64,000 nt of DNA from Escallonia rubra (taxonomy: Eukaryota; Streptophyta; Magnoliopsida; Escalloniales; Escalloniaceae), in the NCBI GenBank assembly GCA_033065855.1, contig JAVXUO010001795.1, forward strand, positions 1 through 64,000, given 5' to 3'. The position numbers and the translations under genes were made by a program. A model generated the notes under the pieces. The model made no database searches. It had not been told where the DNA came from and worked only from the letters and a program-made list of their open reading frames with translations. This document shows, one piece after another, positions 21,641 through 34,583 of the stretch (positions are counted from its first letter, which is position 1; every line of letters begins with the position of its first letter).

Positions 21641-24600
21641 CATGACTTCCAAGCAGACTAGGCATGATGCTCTTCGAGGATCTGCTCTTGTCTTGGAGTG
21701 ACCGGAGGTTCATGTTCCTTAGAGGTGCTATTGAAGTGCCCATATGCCGGAGCATGTAGACTAGTCATGTAGCCACCGTAGTAGATATAGTACCTTGGAA
21801 GAGTCCTTACCCCACAATGATTTCTTGTGCTGAAGCACTCAAAGCGCCTCAATTCTCTTACCCAACGGACCAAGGTAGTGTACTTAAGGAGCGCCTACCG
21901 GACCCGCCGAGATAGTCGCCTACATGGCAGAAGCTAAAGCAGTCCTCGTACTAGAGCACTTGGAGCTAACTGGCGGAGATAGTGTCGTGGTGGAAGTTGC
22001 CTAACTCTCAGTGAATCTTTCTACAGAAACACTCAAAACACGCCAAGGTAGTGCCCCGGAGGAGTCACATATTTGACGAAAGATGATTTTTTCGTGCCAA
22101 AGCACTTCGAGCTCCTTGGCAAAGATATTGTCACGGGAGTAACCTATCCCGCGATAAGCTGTTGCATCGGTGCATTTCGAGAGGGCCAATGTAGTGTCTC
22201 AGAGGAGTCACCTAATCGACAGGTCGAGGTAGTGTCATAAAGGAGTTGCCTTTCATGTTGAAGAGAAGACATTATAACAGGGCACTTAGAGCTCGTTGAG
22301 GTAAGTCGCCTATTTAGGGAATGCTTCACATTTTTGGAAAGTGGGTCAAAACATGTTCCATAACCAAGATGAGGTGCATAGGTGAATAAATGGATGAATG
22401 TCGGGGGCATAATATTATGATGGAGTGTCGAGGTATGTCCGTACAAGTGTTACAATGCATGAGCGCTACAGGGTTTATGCGATGCTGGGACACGCTAGCT
22501 AGAGATGGCACATAGACACGATAGATGAGAGCTTTACGGGGGACACATAACAATGAGGCAGACTATGGCCGCTATTATTTGACGTAGTGCAGGGAGCACA
22601 TAGCAATGAAGATTGTAGTCGGGCATATTTGGGTGTCATTACACTGGGGCACATCAATGTTATGGAGCACGGAGCCTCCAAGGAGCTAAGGGTTTACTAA
22701 GTATGAACGAGGACCTCACGTGGTGTTCGTAGGATAACCCGAGGAAATGAGGTTAAGATGGGGTACCCAAGTACCCAAAGGATAGATGGTTGAGGTGGGG
22801 GTACCAAATGGGTGCCCAAAGTACCCAGGGAGAGGTGGGTATATCAAAAGGGTGCTTAAGTACCCGAGAAGAGGTCGTCGCGGTAAGGGCATCAGAGGGT
22901 GCCTTAGACCCCTAGGGAGGTGAGGACGTAGAAGGGGAAAAGATAGCATGAGAGGTGAAGGCATGTAGAGAGGATGAATACCCCAAGGAGGTGGAAAGAT
23001 CTTTTGCCAGGGGGAAGGGGGAAGAAAATATCAAGGAAGGGGAGACACTCCTCCCCAAGTGGGGGCGGGTGTGGAAGAGAAGATCGAGGGGGAGAGAAGA
23101 ACCCCTCCCATGGGGGAGGGCAAAACCCCAAAGAGGGGGCCTAGGCCAACCCCTTGAAGGGGAAGGCTAGGATAGACCCTTGGGCGCGGGGGGGGGGGGG
23201 GGGGGCAGGGGCGCTACAGCTGTCACCATAGGGAGGCGAGCACTACAAGAAAATTCACTTTTACCGACGGAATTTTCCGTTACTAAAAGTGGGTATTCCG
23301 TCAGTAAAGACTTTTAGCGACGAACTGTCCGTCGCTAAAAGTCCGTTGGTGACAACCCCGTCACTAAAAGATTAGAGACGGAATTTGGTTGTCTGTCGGT
23401 AAAAATTGATTTTTACCGACGGAATTGATTACTTTTAGCGACGGAAATTCCGTCGCTAAAGGTATTTTCTATATTTTGACTAATTTTTGAATTTTTTTCG
23501 AAAATATTTCTAAAACTTTTAGCGACGAATTTTCTGTCGCTAAAAGTACGTTGCAAAGTCTTTAGGAACATTAGTTTTGTTAAAAATGTGTCTCTAAAAT
23601 GTTTATTGATATGTAAGAAGACTTTTAGCGACGGAATTTCGTCGCTAAAAAGCTAAAATATGTTCTTTTTTTTGGGGTTATTTTTTATAAATTCAAACCT
23701 ACTTCAAACAATTAATCCTAACCAACCAACCCAACAACAATTTAACTCTTTACACTAAGATTCATCCTTTATCAAAGTTCAAGTAATACAAATAAAATTT
23801 ACATGTTCACTAAATACAATAGATGACATTGTACAAATCCAAAAAAACAAAATAACAAGTTTCATTGAAACTAAAAAAATATAAATCAAGATCCTTGCTC
23901 CGAAGCCTGAAAAATATCTCTATGTTACGTATTCAAGGACAATTCCAATCACACTCCTTGCAACTGATGATGAGCCAATATCCACATCGATCTGCATATA
24001 TAAGATGTTCTTTTAGTTTAATGTTATTCAAGGAGCAGAAGGAACAAAAACCTAAACCAAAGGGAACTCTAATAGGCATGTTTAACTGTAAAATAAGTTA
24101 GATAAAACCAAGAATGATATTTTAGGATCAAGATTAACCATTAAGTGACAAAGCATACAGTTGACACTTTTCTTCCTACAAGATATATGTACAAACACAT
24201 TACTCTAGCCAACATTGAAGAAAACCACAGTTCATTGAAACACTTTAGAAAATGGCAACTTCAAAGTATATGCATAAACAAATTTGCATAAACAACTGTT
24301 CAAAGTATATGCATAAAAAACTTCAATTAATTTGCCAAGCCAAAATAGCTAAAAATTTCATTCATTATTCTTGTCACGCTTTATCGCTTTTGGTTCCTTT
24401 TGAATATTGTTCAAGTAAAAGCACAACTGCTATTGATATACTCAATGCTAAAGACCATGTCAATGTTCGCTTGTCAAACCTAATTCTAAAGCCCTAATTA
24501 AAGTAATTTTATATAACACCCTTAATTCCATACTCTAATTGAAACCCCTAAACTTTAAAACCATAATCTAAAACAAATTAACAATCAATTAGTCCATTAG

Positions 24601-25670
24601 AAGAACAAGAAAACGAAAATCTAACAAATCTATTCTAGAAAAAGAACAAGAATTGAACTACTGAAGAATAGAAAAGTCATCAATGGAAGGATGAGAAATT
24701 AAAGAGATAGAACGAGATTGAGGAGGAGGTGAGCACTTACCGTCGGCAAGACTCGAGATATAGGGCTGAGGTATGGTCGCCGCCGCCGGCCGGTGGAGTC
24801 CGGAGTCTAGACTCGAGAGAGATAGTGAGAATCGCAAGTTGGAGAGACCAGAGAAAGAGGCGAGAGTGCGTCGTGCGTGGGTTCTGAAGTCGTAGAGATC
24901 CAGTGTGGTTCCACCCCTAACAGCGGCAGCAGGGGTGGGGGTGGGTGGCTTTGGAGATGGGTGCCATGGGAGGTGGGAGGGGGGCAGCGGAGGTGGGCTT
25001 CGAAGCTGGAAGGGTGAGAGAGATCAAGAGGCAGAGAGAGAGAGGAAAAAGAGGGGGACGAGTGAGCGGCGGGGAGAACATAAAGAAGGGTAGGGTTTCT
25101 CTAATTTTAATGACTTTTAGCGACGGTAAAAATCCGTCGCTAAAAGTTATTGAAAAATCGGAAAAAAACATTTTCTGAGCCAAAAAATCCGTTCAAAAAT
25201 TAAAAATTAAAAAAATGAGAATTAGCGATGGATTTTTCTGTCGCTAATAGTCCGTCGGTAAAAGTCTGTCGCTAAATCTATTTACCGACGGGTTCCTCTG
25301 TCGGTAAAGATATTTAGCGACGGACTTTTACCGACGGACTATTCCGTCGCTAAAAGAGCCTTTAGCGACGGAATTCTGTCCGTCGCTAAAATTCCGTCAA
25401 AAAATGAAATTTTTGTTGTAGTGGAGGCAGGTGATCCCTAGTAGGGGAAGGCCAGGCCAGTACTCCAAGGGGGAGCTAGGCGCCCTATCGACACCTTTTT
25501 TGGGGCAGACGCATAGATTCCAACAAATACTTTTTCGAACAAAATGAAGCGGCGCGTGACTTGAAACAAATGCTTTGGGTTAACCAGGTTGGTTATGTTG
25601 AACATTGATTGTTGAATGTATACAAACACGTCTTGAAAAGTGTGACCCAGAAGTAATCAGAGATGCATAT
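21641..25670 (+). repeat. Dispersed repeat family, copy B (split by CACTA-1)
   Basis: The left part, 21641-23240, has the GAGGTAGTGTC/GGAGTCGCC array, then GGGTCAAAACATGTTCC, the GGGGGCATAAT block and CTAGGCCAACCCC. The right part, 25424-25670, has CAAAATGAAGCGGCGCGTGACTTG and AAAGTGTGACCCAGAAG, which line up with the end of copy A. Removing the CACTA element between them restores a unit of about 1.85 kb, equal to copy A. An 18-base G run lies at 23188-23205. Confidence 0.75.
23241..25423. mobile_element. CACTA-1: non-autonomous CACTA (En/Spm) element, 2183 bp
   Basis: It begins CACTACAAGAAAA at 23241 and ends TTGTTGTAGTG at 25423, flanked by the 3-bp duplication GAG (23238-23240 and 25424-25426). 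Both ends have many subterminal copies of TTTAGCGACGGA and its complement, also as TTTACCGACGG, the binding-site-like repeats typical of this superfamily. No TNPD/TNP2 transposase frame is present. Minus-strand text near the right end (25100-24741) is GC-rich and leader-like, and ends at a good splice donor (GTAAGT at 24740-24735). It may be the first exon of a lost transposon or captured gene. Confidence 0.92.
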
Positions 25671-28600
25671 GCAAGATAGGCGTGCTACCAACACCAAGTA
25701 TCAATGAAAGAAGTTCCCACATCAATTTTCTATTTAGTCCATGATCACATGTTGTAAGCCTAAAAAAGATGATATGCTGCAGTCTTGCTTTTGGTTGTTC
25801 CCGTTCGCAAAAATCTGCGCCTAACTCTAATTCAATTATTACCGACTAGAATATAGCATGAGGGGCTTCATTCCCCCTCCCCCCGACCCCCCCAACAACG
25901 ACGGATTCTTGTGCATTTCCGTAATCGTGGACCTTTACTTTAGGATTAGGTGTTAGTGGTAACGTTTGAACCCAAGCCAAGTACTAACTATTCAAGCAAG
26001 ATTGACTTCATCTAAAACATAAGGCCAATAATTTAAATCAAGTTCTAGTCCATAGACTAAGCTATCAAAGGGTTTCGTCAATCCCAACCAAGCTTCAATC
26101 CGGTGAAGGACTTGCTATGTCAACTAATCTTCAACAAGAGGAATTTGATGCAAAATCCTACCAATCTCTCTTTTGTGCAGTAGTAGGACTCAAGAAACCA
26201 ACACCGCTCCACTCAATGTTAAAAACTCTTTCCGGGTTTGAAAACGAAAAAGCTTAGGGTTACCTAATGCTTATTTTAGTTAAAGTTTGATGATGTTTTC
26301 TTCTTTCTAATAGTGCGTTTAAGATAATGTCCATGAACTTGTATCGGGTCTTCTCCCTTTCTGCAATCCATATTTCTTAGGCTGCACTTTTCAATGCACA
26401 ACACAAACGATTTTTGCCATGGTTCACACTTCTGGGTTCATGTCCCACAAGAAATAATACTATATTTCCATTTACAGCTTCTAGAATGTATGGTTGTCAC
26501 AACCAATGATGCTTTAAACACTTCATTGTGCTTTTCTCAAACCTTTTGTTTGTTCATACCCAGAACAAAAGTCAAAAGGAAACGATCCTCCCTTAGGTAT
26601 TGCCCTTCCTAACTCAATGTGTTTCATGTCTAGAATCTCAGGACCCGTCGGCTGAAGTGTTTTTAAGTCAAGTTATGACTGTAGCGACTTTGACATGACT
26701 CTGCAAGCAATGTGGCACACGATCCGGTCTCGTGTCTCTTGCCAAAGTGGCTGTGCGCAAGCTGGCTCTTTTAAAGATGATTCCACGAGGAGTAGTTAAA
26801 TTATTCTCTCCATGGAGATTGAGGCTCTCCGTATTGTAGGTGAGGCTGAGGTGTAACAATCAGGACGGATTCTGCATGTAACGTTATAAATTGCATGTAA
26901 AATTTTTAGTTGTTAGTGTAATAATATTGATCTTCTATGACAGATTTGGTGCTTGAGCAATATTTAATAAACTTGAATTATTTCTAGTCTCCAATTTAAT
27001 ATGACGTGCAAAAAGAATTGTAAGTAAACATGCAAAAGTACTATTATCACAACTATATAGAGGTTAAAAAATTTGCTTAAATTCTTCCAATTTCAAATGG
27101 CTTTTATTGGCACTTCAGGGCGGATCTTGGAAGTCTAAACCGGGGGTGACCTAAAAGTGATTAAAAAAAAAAACAATTGACGGCTAGCACATAAAAATTC
27201 GAAAGTTTCAAGTTTACATAAAATACGAAAACTCACAAACACTAGATTTAGAAATAGTTAATCAATGTTTCACAAAGCAGGAAAACATAAGAAAAGTAAC
27301 TCTTCAGATATGTATGAATTGATGGTCAACGTGAAAGACATCGGTGGTGACCAATGTTAGAGAGTTTAGTGTTCGGCGGTAGTGATCAGCAGTGGTGGTG
27401 GTGGTTGTGGTTATCAATGGCTATGATGGTTGGCGGTGTTGGAAAGTTTGGGTGTCTTGATCAGTGGTGGTGGCAGATCGGCGATAAGTGGCTGCGGTGG
27501 TTGGTAGTGTTTGTTGTTTAGTATTCGGGGGTGTTGGTCATTGGTGGTGGCAGTTAATGGGTATGATATTGGTAATGTCCGTGGTTTGGTATTCTTAAGT
27601 GATAGGTGTTAGTGACGAAGATTGAAGAGAATAAGAGACATAAAATGCTTCCAACAAAAGTTGAAAGATATTGAAAGATAGCTCTCATAGACAAAAAAAA
27701 AAAAACTTAAACTGAAAAACTACAAACTCCAAAATAGGGTTTTAAAAAATAGCCCAATTTAGAAACTGGTTTATGAAACTGAAGGGAGAAAAAAAAAATA
27801 CCTAAAACTGTCTGTCGAACGGTAATATTTTTTCAGTTTTTAAAACTAAATAAAAACTGTTTCAAACGCTGCCCAAGTGTTTTTATCTAAATGAATCTAG
27901 ACTAGGTGGCAAGTTGTAAAAGCAAAAATGGCCAAAACGTAGAAGTTCCAAACAAGATGGTTTAGCATTAATGATTTAGAATTAATGATCCAGACCGACA
28001 AGATATTGAGTGATTTAGAATTAATGATCCTGACCGACAAGATATAACTCTTCCTTTTATTACATGGGTGGCTCTCTGAACTTAGAATACTAAATGGTCG
28101 CAACAGATGGTTTAGCCGTACATGACATTTACCCCACAAAAGAGACTTTGCAGAGAGCTAGACGACTACAAAGCCCACAAGGCGAAAGCGACAGCGTTTG
28201 TGAGTTGGCCACATGGTGCCAGTCATATGATGTCTACGTTGCGGCCGTCACCAGTTAGTTGCATGTGCCCTAATGTTTGCTCAGCCACGTTCCCCTTCTT
28301 CAAGTCTTCAACACCGTACCCTTTCTCCCTGTTTTTCCTCTCTTCCGAGTGGAAGTTAAGAGCACCCAAATGGATGCTTAACTGGATGTGCATACAGGAT
28401 AAGTTTGGATATGATAGTTTGTTTGACAAATGGTACGTGCCACATACTTCTTATGCAACTTCCCGTATTGATATATTCAAGGGCAGAGCTAGCCATTTTT
28501 GCTCATGGAAGTCCAGGATCAAAATATTCATAAACCAACGAAATCATAGTCTCAAGATGTTAGTTTAAAGATTGCATAATGGAAGAAGGTATCTCCATAT

Positions 28601-28960
28601 ATTTGAAGAAGGGACTAAGTTCACAAGCTCTTAATTAGCAATACAAAGATTGCATAATAGATGAAAACTGAATTACCAATACAATGGTTCTCTTTTTAAG
28701 TGGCAACTATGGTATATGGTTAAGCATACAAAGTCTATGAGCAAGTGTGCTGTTTTTAAAAGCTTGGAAGTTATTCCTAGCTAATCAACGTTCACAATAT
28801 CGTTTATGTCAAACGTGATGCATCAATGCAGCTTATATCTTCTGACATGGAAAATTTATTTTGAATTTTATATAACCCTCAAAGTGTAACTGCATCCAAC
28901 TTCCAAAAAGTCCCAGTTGTTTCAAACTTTTCATTATTGGATTGGAATATAATTCCATGG
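25671..28960. other. Gene-free spacer
   Basis: No gene recognised. A GGT-rich low-complexity stretch lies at 27380-27570. The 148-codon frame at 28122-28568 has no recognisable domain and is not called. Two 30-base near-copies of GATTTAGAATTAATGATCC lie at 27973 and 28013. Confidence 0.45.
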
Positions 28961-28974
28961 TATTTACATGAGGT

Positions 28975-29205
28975 TCTTTTTTTTTGTTTTTGGGTCAAGT
29001 ACTAATATAATAATAAAAGTTATATTACACGGATCCATTGGGGGCAAAACTCCACTATACATATCAAAAAGCAAAAGGGAAGTAGTGCCATCCAGAGGGT
29101 GGACAAAAGTAGTAGATATAAAAGTGTCGAGGTTGGCGGCTTTAGCTAACGAGTTCACAACAAGATCAGCCTCGCGATAACAAAAAGCTAGCTGTATAGC
29201 CAGAC
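28975..29205 (-). mobile_element. 5'-truncated LINE 3' end with poly(A)
   Basis: Minus-strand translation gives READLVVNSLAKAANLDTF followed by ISTTFVHPLDGTTSLLL, the end of the LINE RNase H region and tail. Then come about 50 more bases and an A run (T run on the plus strand at 28975-28985). The 5' truncation point lies near 29205. GAGGTTC occurs beside the A run and near 29241; it could be a short target duplication but is too brief to trust. Confidence 0.7.
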
Positions 29206-29695
29206 GTTGGTGGAGCAGAGTCAGGCAGTCGCGGAGGAGGGGGAGGTTCCATTGTTTGCCGTGTACTGTGGACCTGTGCCTTTTTCTTATTTTTAGAAAG
29301 TACCCCAGAGGGCTTAGTTGATCCGTGATTCTTCTTTATGCTTCGTTTCCTTTTTGTTCGTTTCGAGAAGTACATCAATCAATTCCGATTTATTATTTTT
29401 CTCTTGATACGTTACCCATCGAGATGCATAAAGTTTGGAAGCAAAAAATATTGCTGCCTTTTTGGCTGGAAAAAGGTCTCACAAAAATAATGAAAAAGAA
29501 AATGACTTGCTAGAGGTCTACAAAGAGTGCCGCACTGTATTTAGCAACAATTTTTCCATCTAAATGAGGGAAGTTAACAATTGGTAAATCATTTTCCGTT
29601 TAAAAAGTCCCCAACAAAAAAAAAAGAAAAGAAAAGAAAAGAGAATTTAAATTTCCTGTAAAACCTGGAATTTTATGAATGGCTTCATGCACTTT
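29206..29695. other. Spacer
   Basis: Nothing recognised beyond an A-rich run near 29617-29640. Confidence 0.4.
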
Positions 29696-30748
29696 AAACC
29701 TGTGTTTGGATAAAAACTGCACTAAAATCCCAAAGTTTACAACTAGACACCCAAGACCTCAAGGTTTGCCATCGATTGCAATAGAAGGATTATATTAACG
29801 GATGTGAGAAAATCCGTTAGTTATCAAGGGTAAGATGGTCAACTCACTAGTTCTAATTAGTTTGTAATCTTCATCTTCCATCACTTCCCACCACCATCAC
29901 CATCACCATCACCGTCACCGTCACCGTCACCGAACACCACCAACAACATACACTAAAAACTTTAAACACAATTTAAGAATCACAAAAAAAACAAAAAAGG
30001 AGAATAGAAGGACTTGAGGACCTTTAATTTGAAATTGAACACCATGTGATTGGGGTCTTTGGGCTTTACAGTTGTTGTTGATGGTAGTGGTTCGATGGTG
30101 GTGGTGGCGGCAGATCAAGGAAGACGGGGTTTGTGCAGGAGGGATCTTACGGTGGAGTTAGGTTTGGGTTTTGGTCTTCAAACGACAGATCAGGGGCGGA
30201 GTTGGGTTGGTCTTTGGGCTTTACAATTGTTAGTGATGGCGGTAGATCTGGTGGTTGTTGGTGCAGACGTGGTTGGGATTGGTGTAGGTGGTGTTTTTTT
30301 TTTTTTTTGGGCAATTGTTGGTGGATGTTATGGTGGTGGTTAGGTGGTTGTCTAAAACAATGTTGGTGGGTTGACGATGGTGATACATTGTGTGGTTGAG
30401 GTGGAGTTGAATTGGGGGTAGGAGGAGGATCAACTAGTGCCGGTGGTAGTCGAGCGCTAGCGAAGTGGATCGAGGTGGAGGCTGGGTTTAGGGAAGGAAA
30501 AGAAAAAAAAAGAAAGAAAAAAAAATGAGATGTATTTTTTATCTAGACCGTTGAAATTGATTAAGAATGACCTTTCCTAAAATAATACAAAGTCTTACAT
30601 GAAAAGATAGAAATATTCTTACAAATTAACGGAATTATTGACTGGCCGTTAGTGAAATCCTTCGATTGCAATAAATGGAAACTTGGGTCTTGGGTGTCTA
30701 GTTGTAAAGTTTGAAGTTTTAGTTGCATTTTAACCAAACACAGGATTT
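29696..30748. mobile_element. Long-TIR DNA element, unclassified (about 1.05 kb)
   Basis: The left end (AAACCTGTGTTTGGATAAAA...) and the complement of the right end match for about 110 bp with small differences. They share TTTACAACTAGACACCCAAG and the TTGCAAT(A/C)GAAGGAT segment. ACTTT flanks both ends (29691-29695 and 30749-30753). Long inverted repeats suggest a Mutator-like element, but no 9-bp duplication is evident. The interior has (CACCAT/CACCGT)n at 29892-29932, two near-copies of GGTCTTTGGGCTTTACA at 30054 and 30209, and GGT-rich text. No transposase was found. Confidence 0.7.
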
Positions 30749-30753
30749 ACTTT

Positions 30754-31600
30754 TGCAATTAAGCCCTTATAAATTCTCAAGCAGTTAAGGGCAGTCAAAT
30801 TTCCTGGCTGTCTAAACTTCTTCAAACAAATCACAACTGGAAAACTTGTGTAAACTTTTCCCTCCAAATTCTTGTGGTGAATTGCCCCCTATTTAGTACA
30901 CTAGCTCCATCAATTTATTTCCAACGGTCATCGTTGATGGTTCGACAAAGGGCTGGCTAAGCTCCAGTTGCCTTTTTATTGTGAAAAGAAGAAGAAGAAG
31001 ATGACCGTAGGATTAAATTGAGACGAAGTTTAGATTACGGAGGTGAAGGGGCTCCATGGTCTCCGACCTTGACGGCAACTTGTGGTTGCCATAGATACTT
31101 GTGCGGAAAAAAATATGCCTATTTTTATCTCTAGTAAAAGCTCTCCAATATGTGACTCAAGCAAGCACCCACCACTGATCGCCACTACCAACAACCAACT
31201 CTGACTATCTTATGTAATTATGTTCAGTACTTCCCTAATATGTATGTATTATGCAAAGCTATTTCGTATTGGATTGTCCATCCTTGGCACATTGTTACAT
31301 CAGTTTATGATCGTAGTGATGCACGTTAAAGGTTCATTCTATTGTGATGTAATAACTTTTTTTATGTTAGTGGAATCATTTAGTAATGGACTACGATCCT
31401 CTCTGTTACAACATTATCCCAACTTCACCAAATACAACGATGGTTGATTGACACATGAAAAAATTATTTTAAACTGATAAATTATTGACACATTATCAAG
31501 TCACCTAACCTAGGTTATGGTTAGTTGTGAATAAGAGTTTTGCATGACACTCGAGAGACGGACGAGTCCATCTTCTTTACGATGAAGCCCCATTGAAGGG
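30754..31600. other. Spacer
   Basis: No gene recognised. Confidence 0.4.
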
Positions 31601-33275
31601 CTGTTATGGTGAAACCACATGAGGGGATAAGAGGACTTAGCTTCAATAGTGAAATACAACCATGGAAGCAATTTTCCAAACACAACCAATATAAGCAAGA
31701 CAATCCATCAAATAGTTTCAAGAAACCAACATTGGAGGTAGCATCATCAGGGACAGACGACCTCAGATCCACAAAAGCAGCATTGGATTTGGTGGTGGGT
31801 GTGGCCGAGGTGGGTATTACAAGACCACGGTCACCAAGTCAAGCCCTTGGCCATCAAATCAAGACTTTGACCAGCAAGACACTTCGCAACCAAGTCTACT
31901 TTGGTCACCAAGGCACTTGGTTATCAAAACACTTGGCCACGAGATTGTACATTTTTCCATCATTTGAATTCTTGTAATTTCTATAGAACTTGTCTATAAA
32001 TAGGCTTACATAGTAAGAATGAATGTAACCAATTCTAACCAATAAATTATTTTACATATTTTACATGGTATCTGCCGACTTTGGATTCTTTCATTCTAGT
32101 TCTGTTTAAATGGCTTTCCCCTGAAATCCCTCTCCTTCTTCCTAATAATGTTACTACACGATCTTTGGAGTCTCCATCTCCATCTTTATCGATCTGATCA
32201 GTTATCACATGATTTATTCTACTCCAACCATTACTGTTCCTGCACTCGAACTTATCGACAAACAACTTCAATAGTTGCTCTTTTTGCTTTGATTTTGTAC
32301 CTCTGACTCGTTGGCTCATCTTGCTGGCTAGTCATTTTCTCTTGCAAGTGCTTCCTTTGGAACTCTACATAGGTTATAGACTTTGGTGCCACGTACCACG
32401 TGGTCGTTGATGTAGGTCTCTTCGATACATTCCAAAAATTGCTTATTTGTCTTCTAGATGGTTCCCTTGTCTTAGTTAAACAGAGCGCTTTGATTCCCTT
32501 ATTTCATAATTTTTGGTCGTTGATGTAGGTCTCTTCGCTACATTCCAAAAATTGCATAGTTCTTTGCCTATTTGTCTTCCAGATGGTTCCCTTGTCTTAG
32601 TTAAACAGAGCGCTTCGATTCCCTTATTTCATAATTTTGTCCTTACTAATGTTTTACATGTTCATTCCTTTCACTTCAATTTGTTCTCTTAGTAAATTTA
32701 TCGCTTCATTCCAATGTCCTGTTATTTTTTCCGTTGATAAATGTGTGTTTGAGGACCCACGGACGAAAAAAAAAAAATTCGGCTTTGGATTCTCCCCCTT
32801 CTTTTGCATCCACCACAACTCAAGGTTCTCACTTTGACCTTTAGCATTGTGTGTTTAGGTCATCCAGCCTTTTCTCTGTCTCCTAAACTAAAGGCCTAAG
32901 ATAGCATTTCCATTTCAAATAAATGTACCTGGACGTTTTGTCCATTAGCAAAACAAACTTGTTAACCTTTCCTTCTACTATGATTTCTATGACTTATTCT
33001 TTTGAATTAGTGCACTTTAATGTTTGGGGTCCTTTTCTAAGGCACCTGGAACTATTTAATATTAGTTGATGATTATTCTTGTGGCTCTTTGATTTACGTA
33101 ATGCATGCTAAAGCTTGCTTTACTAAGATTCTGATATAAGATAAGGTGCGTCAGCGCTTTCATTTCCATTATTTTGCCATCATTTTGCCAAGGTCAAAAC
33201 CTAATTTAATGTCAACATACGACGAACTCGATCTGACAATGCTCGTGAGTTCTTGATAATCAAACCTTTCAATAT
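31601..33275 (+). mobile_element. Ty1/copia retrotransposon remnant
   Basis: An LTR-like segment ends at 32065 with TTTTACA. It contains CTATAAATAGGC at about 31994 and AATAAAT near 32041. Its start is uncertain; TGTTATGG at 31602 is a candidate. A primer-binding-like TGGTATC follows at 32066. Most of gag is missing. Around 32370-32690 a protease/pre-integrase part reads GATYHVVVDVGLFDTF, LPDGSLV and NVLHVHSFHFNL, then SKFIASFQCPVIFSVDKCVF. At 33000-33245 a broken integrase reads HFNVWGPF, VDDYSCGS and TRSDNAREFL. Reading needs several frame changes. The reverse transcriptase is absent. A dispersed repeat follows immediately. Confidence 0.75.
32400..32637 (+). repeat. Tandem duplication in the copia remnant
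   Basis: GGTCGTTGATGTAGGTCTCT begins copies at about 32401 and 32514. The units are about 112 and 124 bp, and the second has extra bases after AAAAATTGCATAG. The duplicated part encodes the protease to pre-integrase segment. Confidence 0.85.
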
Positions 33276-33359
33276 TTAGCACCCTTGGGGTGCTTCAACA
33301 GCCTATTTTTGTTTTTAGTTCAAAACACAATAGGGTGGTCAAGTGTAAACGTTGTCATA

Positions 33360-34583
33360 TTCTTAAAGATAGTGTTGCGGAGGAGTCGCTCACCATACGG
33401 GCCACGACAGTGTCCTAGAGGAGACACCTACCAGATGGATGAGGGTTCCTTGTGCCAAAGCACTCAAAGTGAGCCAAGGTAGTGTATGTCCTGGAAGAGT
33501 CATTTATCTCGTGGAAGAAGAGTCCTCATGCTGGAGCACTGAAAGCTCCCTAGTAAAGCTGGTGTCATGAGTGAGTCACATGTATCGTGATGAGTCCTTG
33601 TGACGGAGCACTTAGAAAGCACTAAGGTAGTGTCCTGGAGGAGTTGCCTACCTGGTGGAAAAGAAGTCCTCATGTCAAAGCAGTCGAAGCTTCCTAAGGT
33701 AATGTCTAGGAGACAGAGGTGGTGTCTTGGAGAAGTCGCCTACCTTGAAGGATGTTGCACAATTTGGAAAACGGGTCAAAGCATGTTCCAAGATTAAGGT
33801 GAGGTCCACATGATATGGGAAGAGATGAACCAACGTCGGGAGCATTTTCTTGACTCAAAATGGGAGCAGGTATGAAAAAGGATCTTAGAGTGTCTAGGGT
33901 TGGGCAGGAGGCTCTCTTAAGGTTTTCTTTTTTGGGGATGATTGTGTAAGTGGCATGGGGGATGTGTGGTGTGCCAAGGGCACGCTAAACGAAGATGGTA
34001 TGGGGCCCTGGTCACTGACTATTGTGCGAGGCACATGACATGAAGACACCACATGGGTGTGGCCGAGGGAAGTAGTGTCGGGGGCGTGTATATCAGGAAC
34101 GACGCTCGGGCATGGTTGGGTGTCACCGCGTGGAGGCGCGGCGACAGGCGCAACAGTCATGTAACGTAAAGATGGTGCTTGGTTAAGGTCGAGCATCGTG
34201 GGAACTGGCCGTAGTGCCGGGGCTACGTACTCACGGAGACGGTGCACAGGCGCAGTCAAGCAAACGTATATGCTGGGGGTCGGCAACAGAGGTCAAAGAG
34301 CAAAAAGCCCCCTAGGAGAGGAGGGACCAATGAGGCAAGCAAGGAACGAAGAAGAAGAGAGACCAAGGAGCAAGGAGAGGGGGTACAAATGAGGGGCTAA
34401 GGCCTTGCTCCATCTTTTAAGAAGGGGCACTGGTTGGCACCCCACTTTAGCCCTATCTAGCTCATCTAATTAAAGTAGAGGTTCTGGTTGGCGCCCCCTT
34501 GCCAAGCGGCATGCCATTGACTCTTTTATTTAAGGAAGAGGCACGCCTCCAACACTTGGAACGAGCGCTCTGGGTTGATAAGA
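33360..34583 (+). repeat. Dispersed repeat family, copy C
   Basis: The same order as copies A and B: the GTGTCCTGGAGGAGTCGCC array at 33370-33750, GGGTCAAAGCATGTTCCAAG, a CGTCGGGAGCAT block, then a GC-rich part. It stops at the left end of CACTA-2. The 3' part seen in copies A and B is not found after the transposon, so this copy is truncated or diverged. Confidence 0.7.

Noticed and set aside
24905-25183. GA-rich frames near the right end of CACTA-1
   Set aside because: Composition reflects purine-rich leader-like DNA; no domain and the frames cross the subterminal repeats.
28122-28568. 148-codon plus-strand open frame
   Set aside because: No recognisable domain, odd composition and no splice or promoter context; it lies in repeat-rich spacer and is probably chance.
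30050-30433. Glycine/valine/tryptophan-rich open frames
   Set aside because: They arise from GGT-rich low-complexity DNA inside the long-TIR element.
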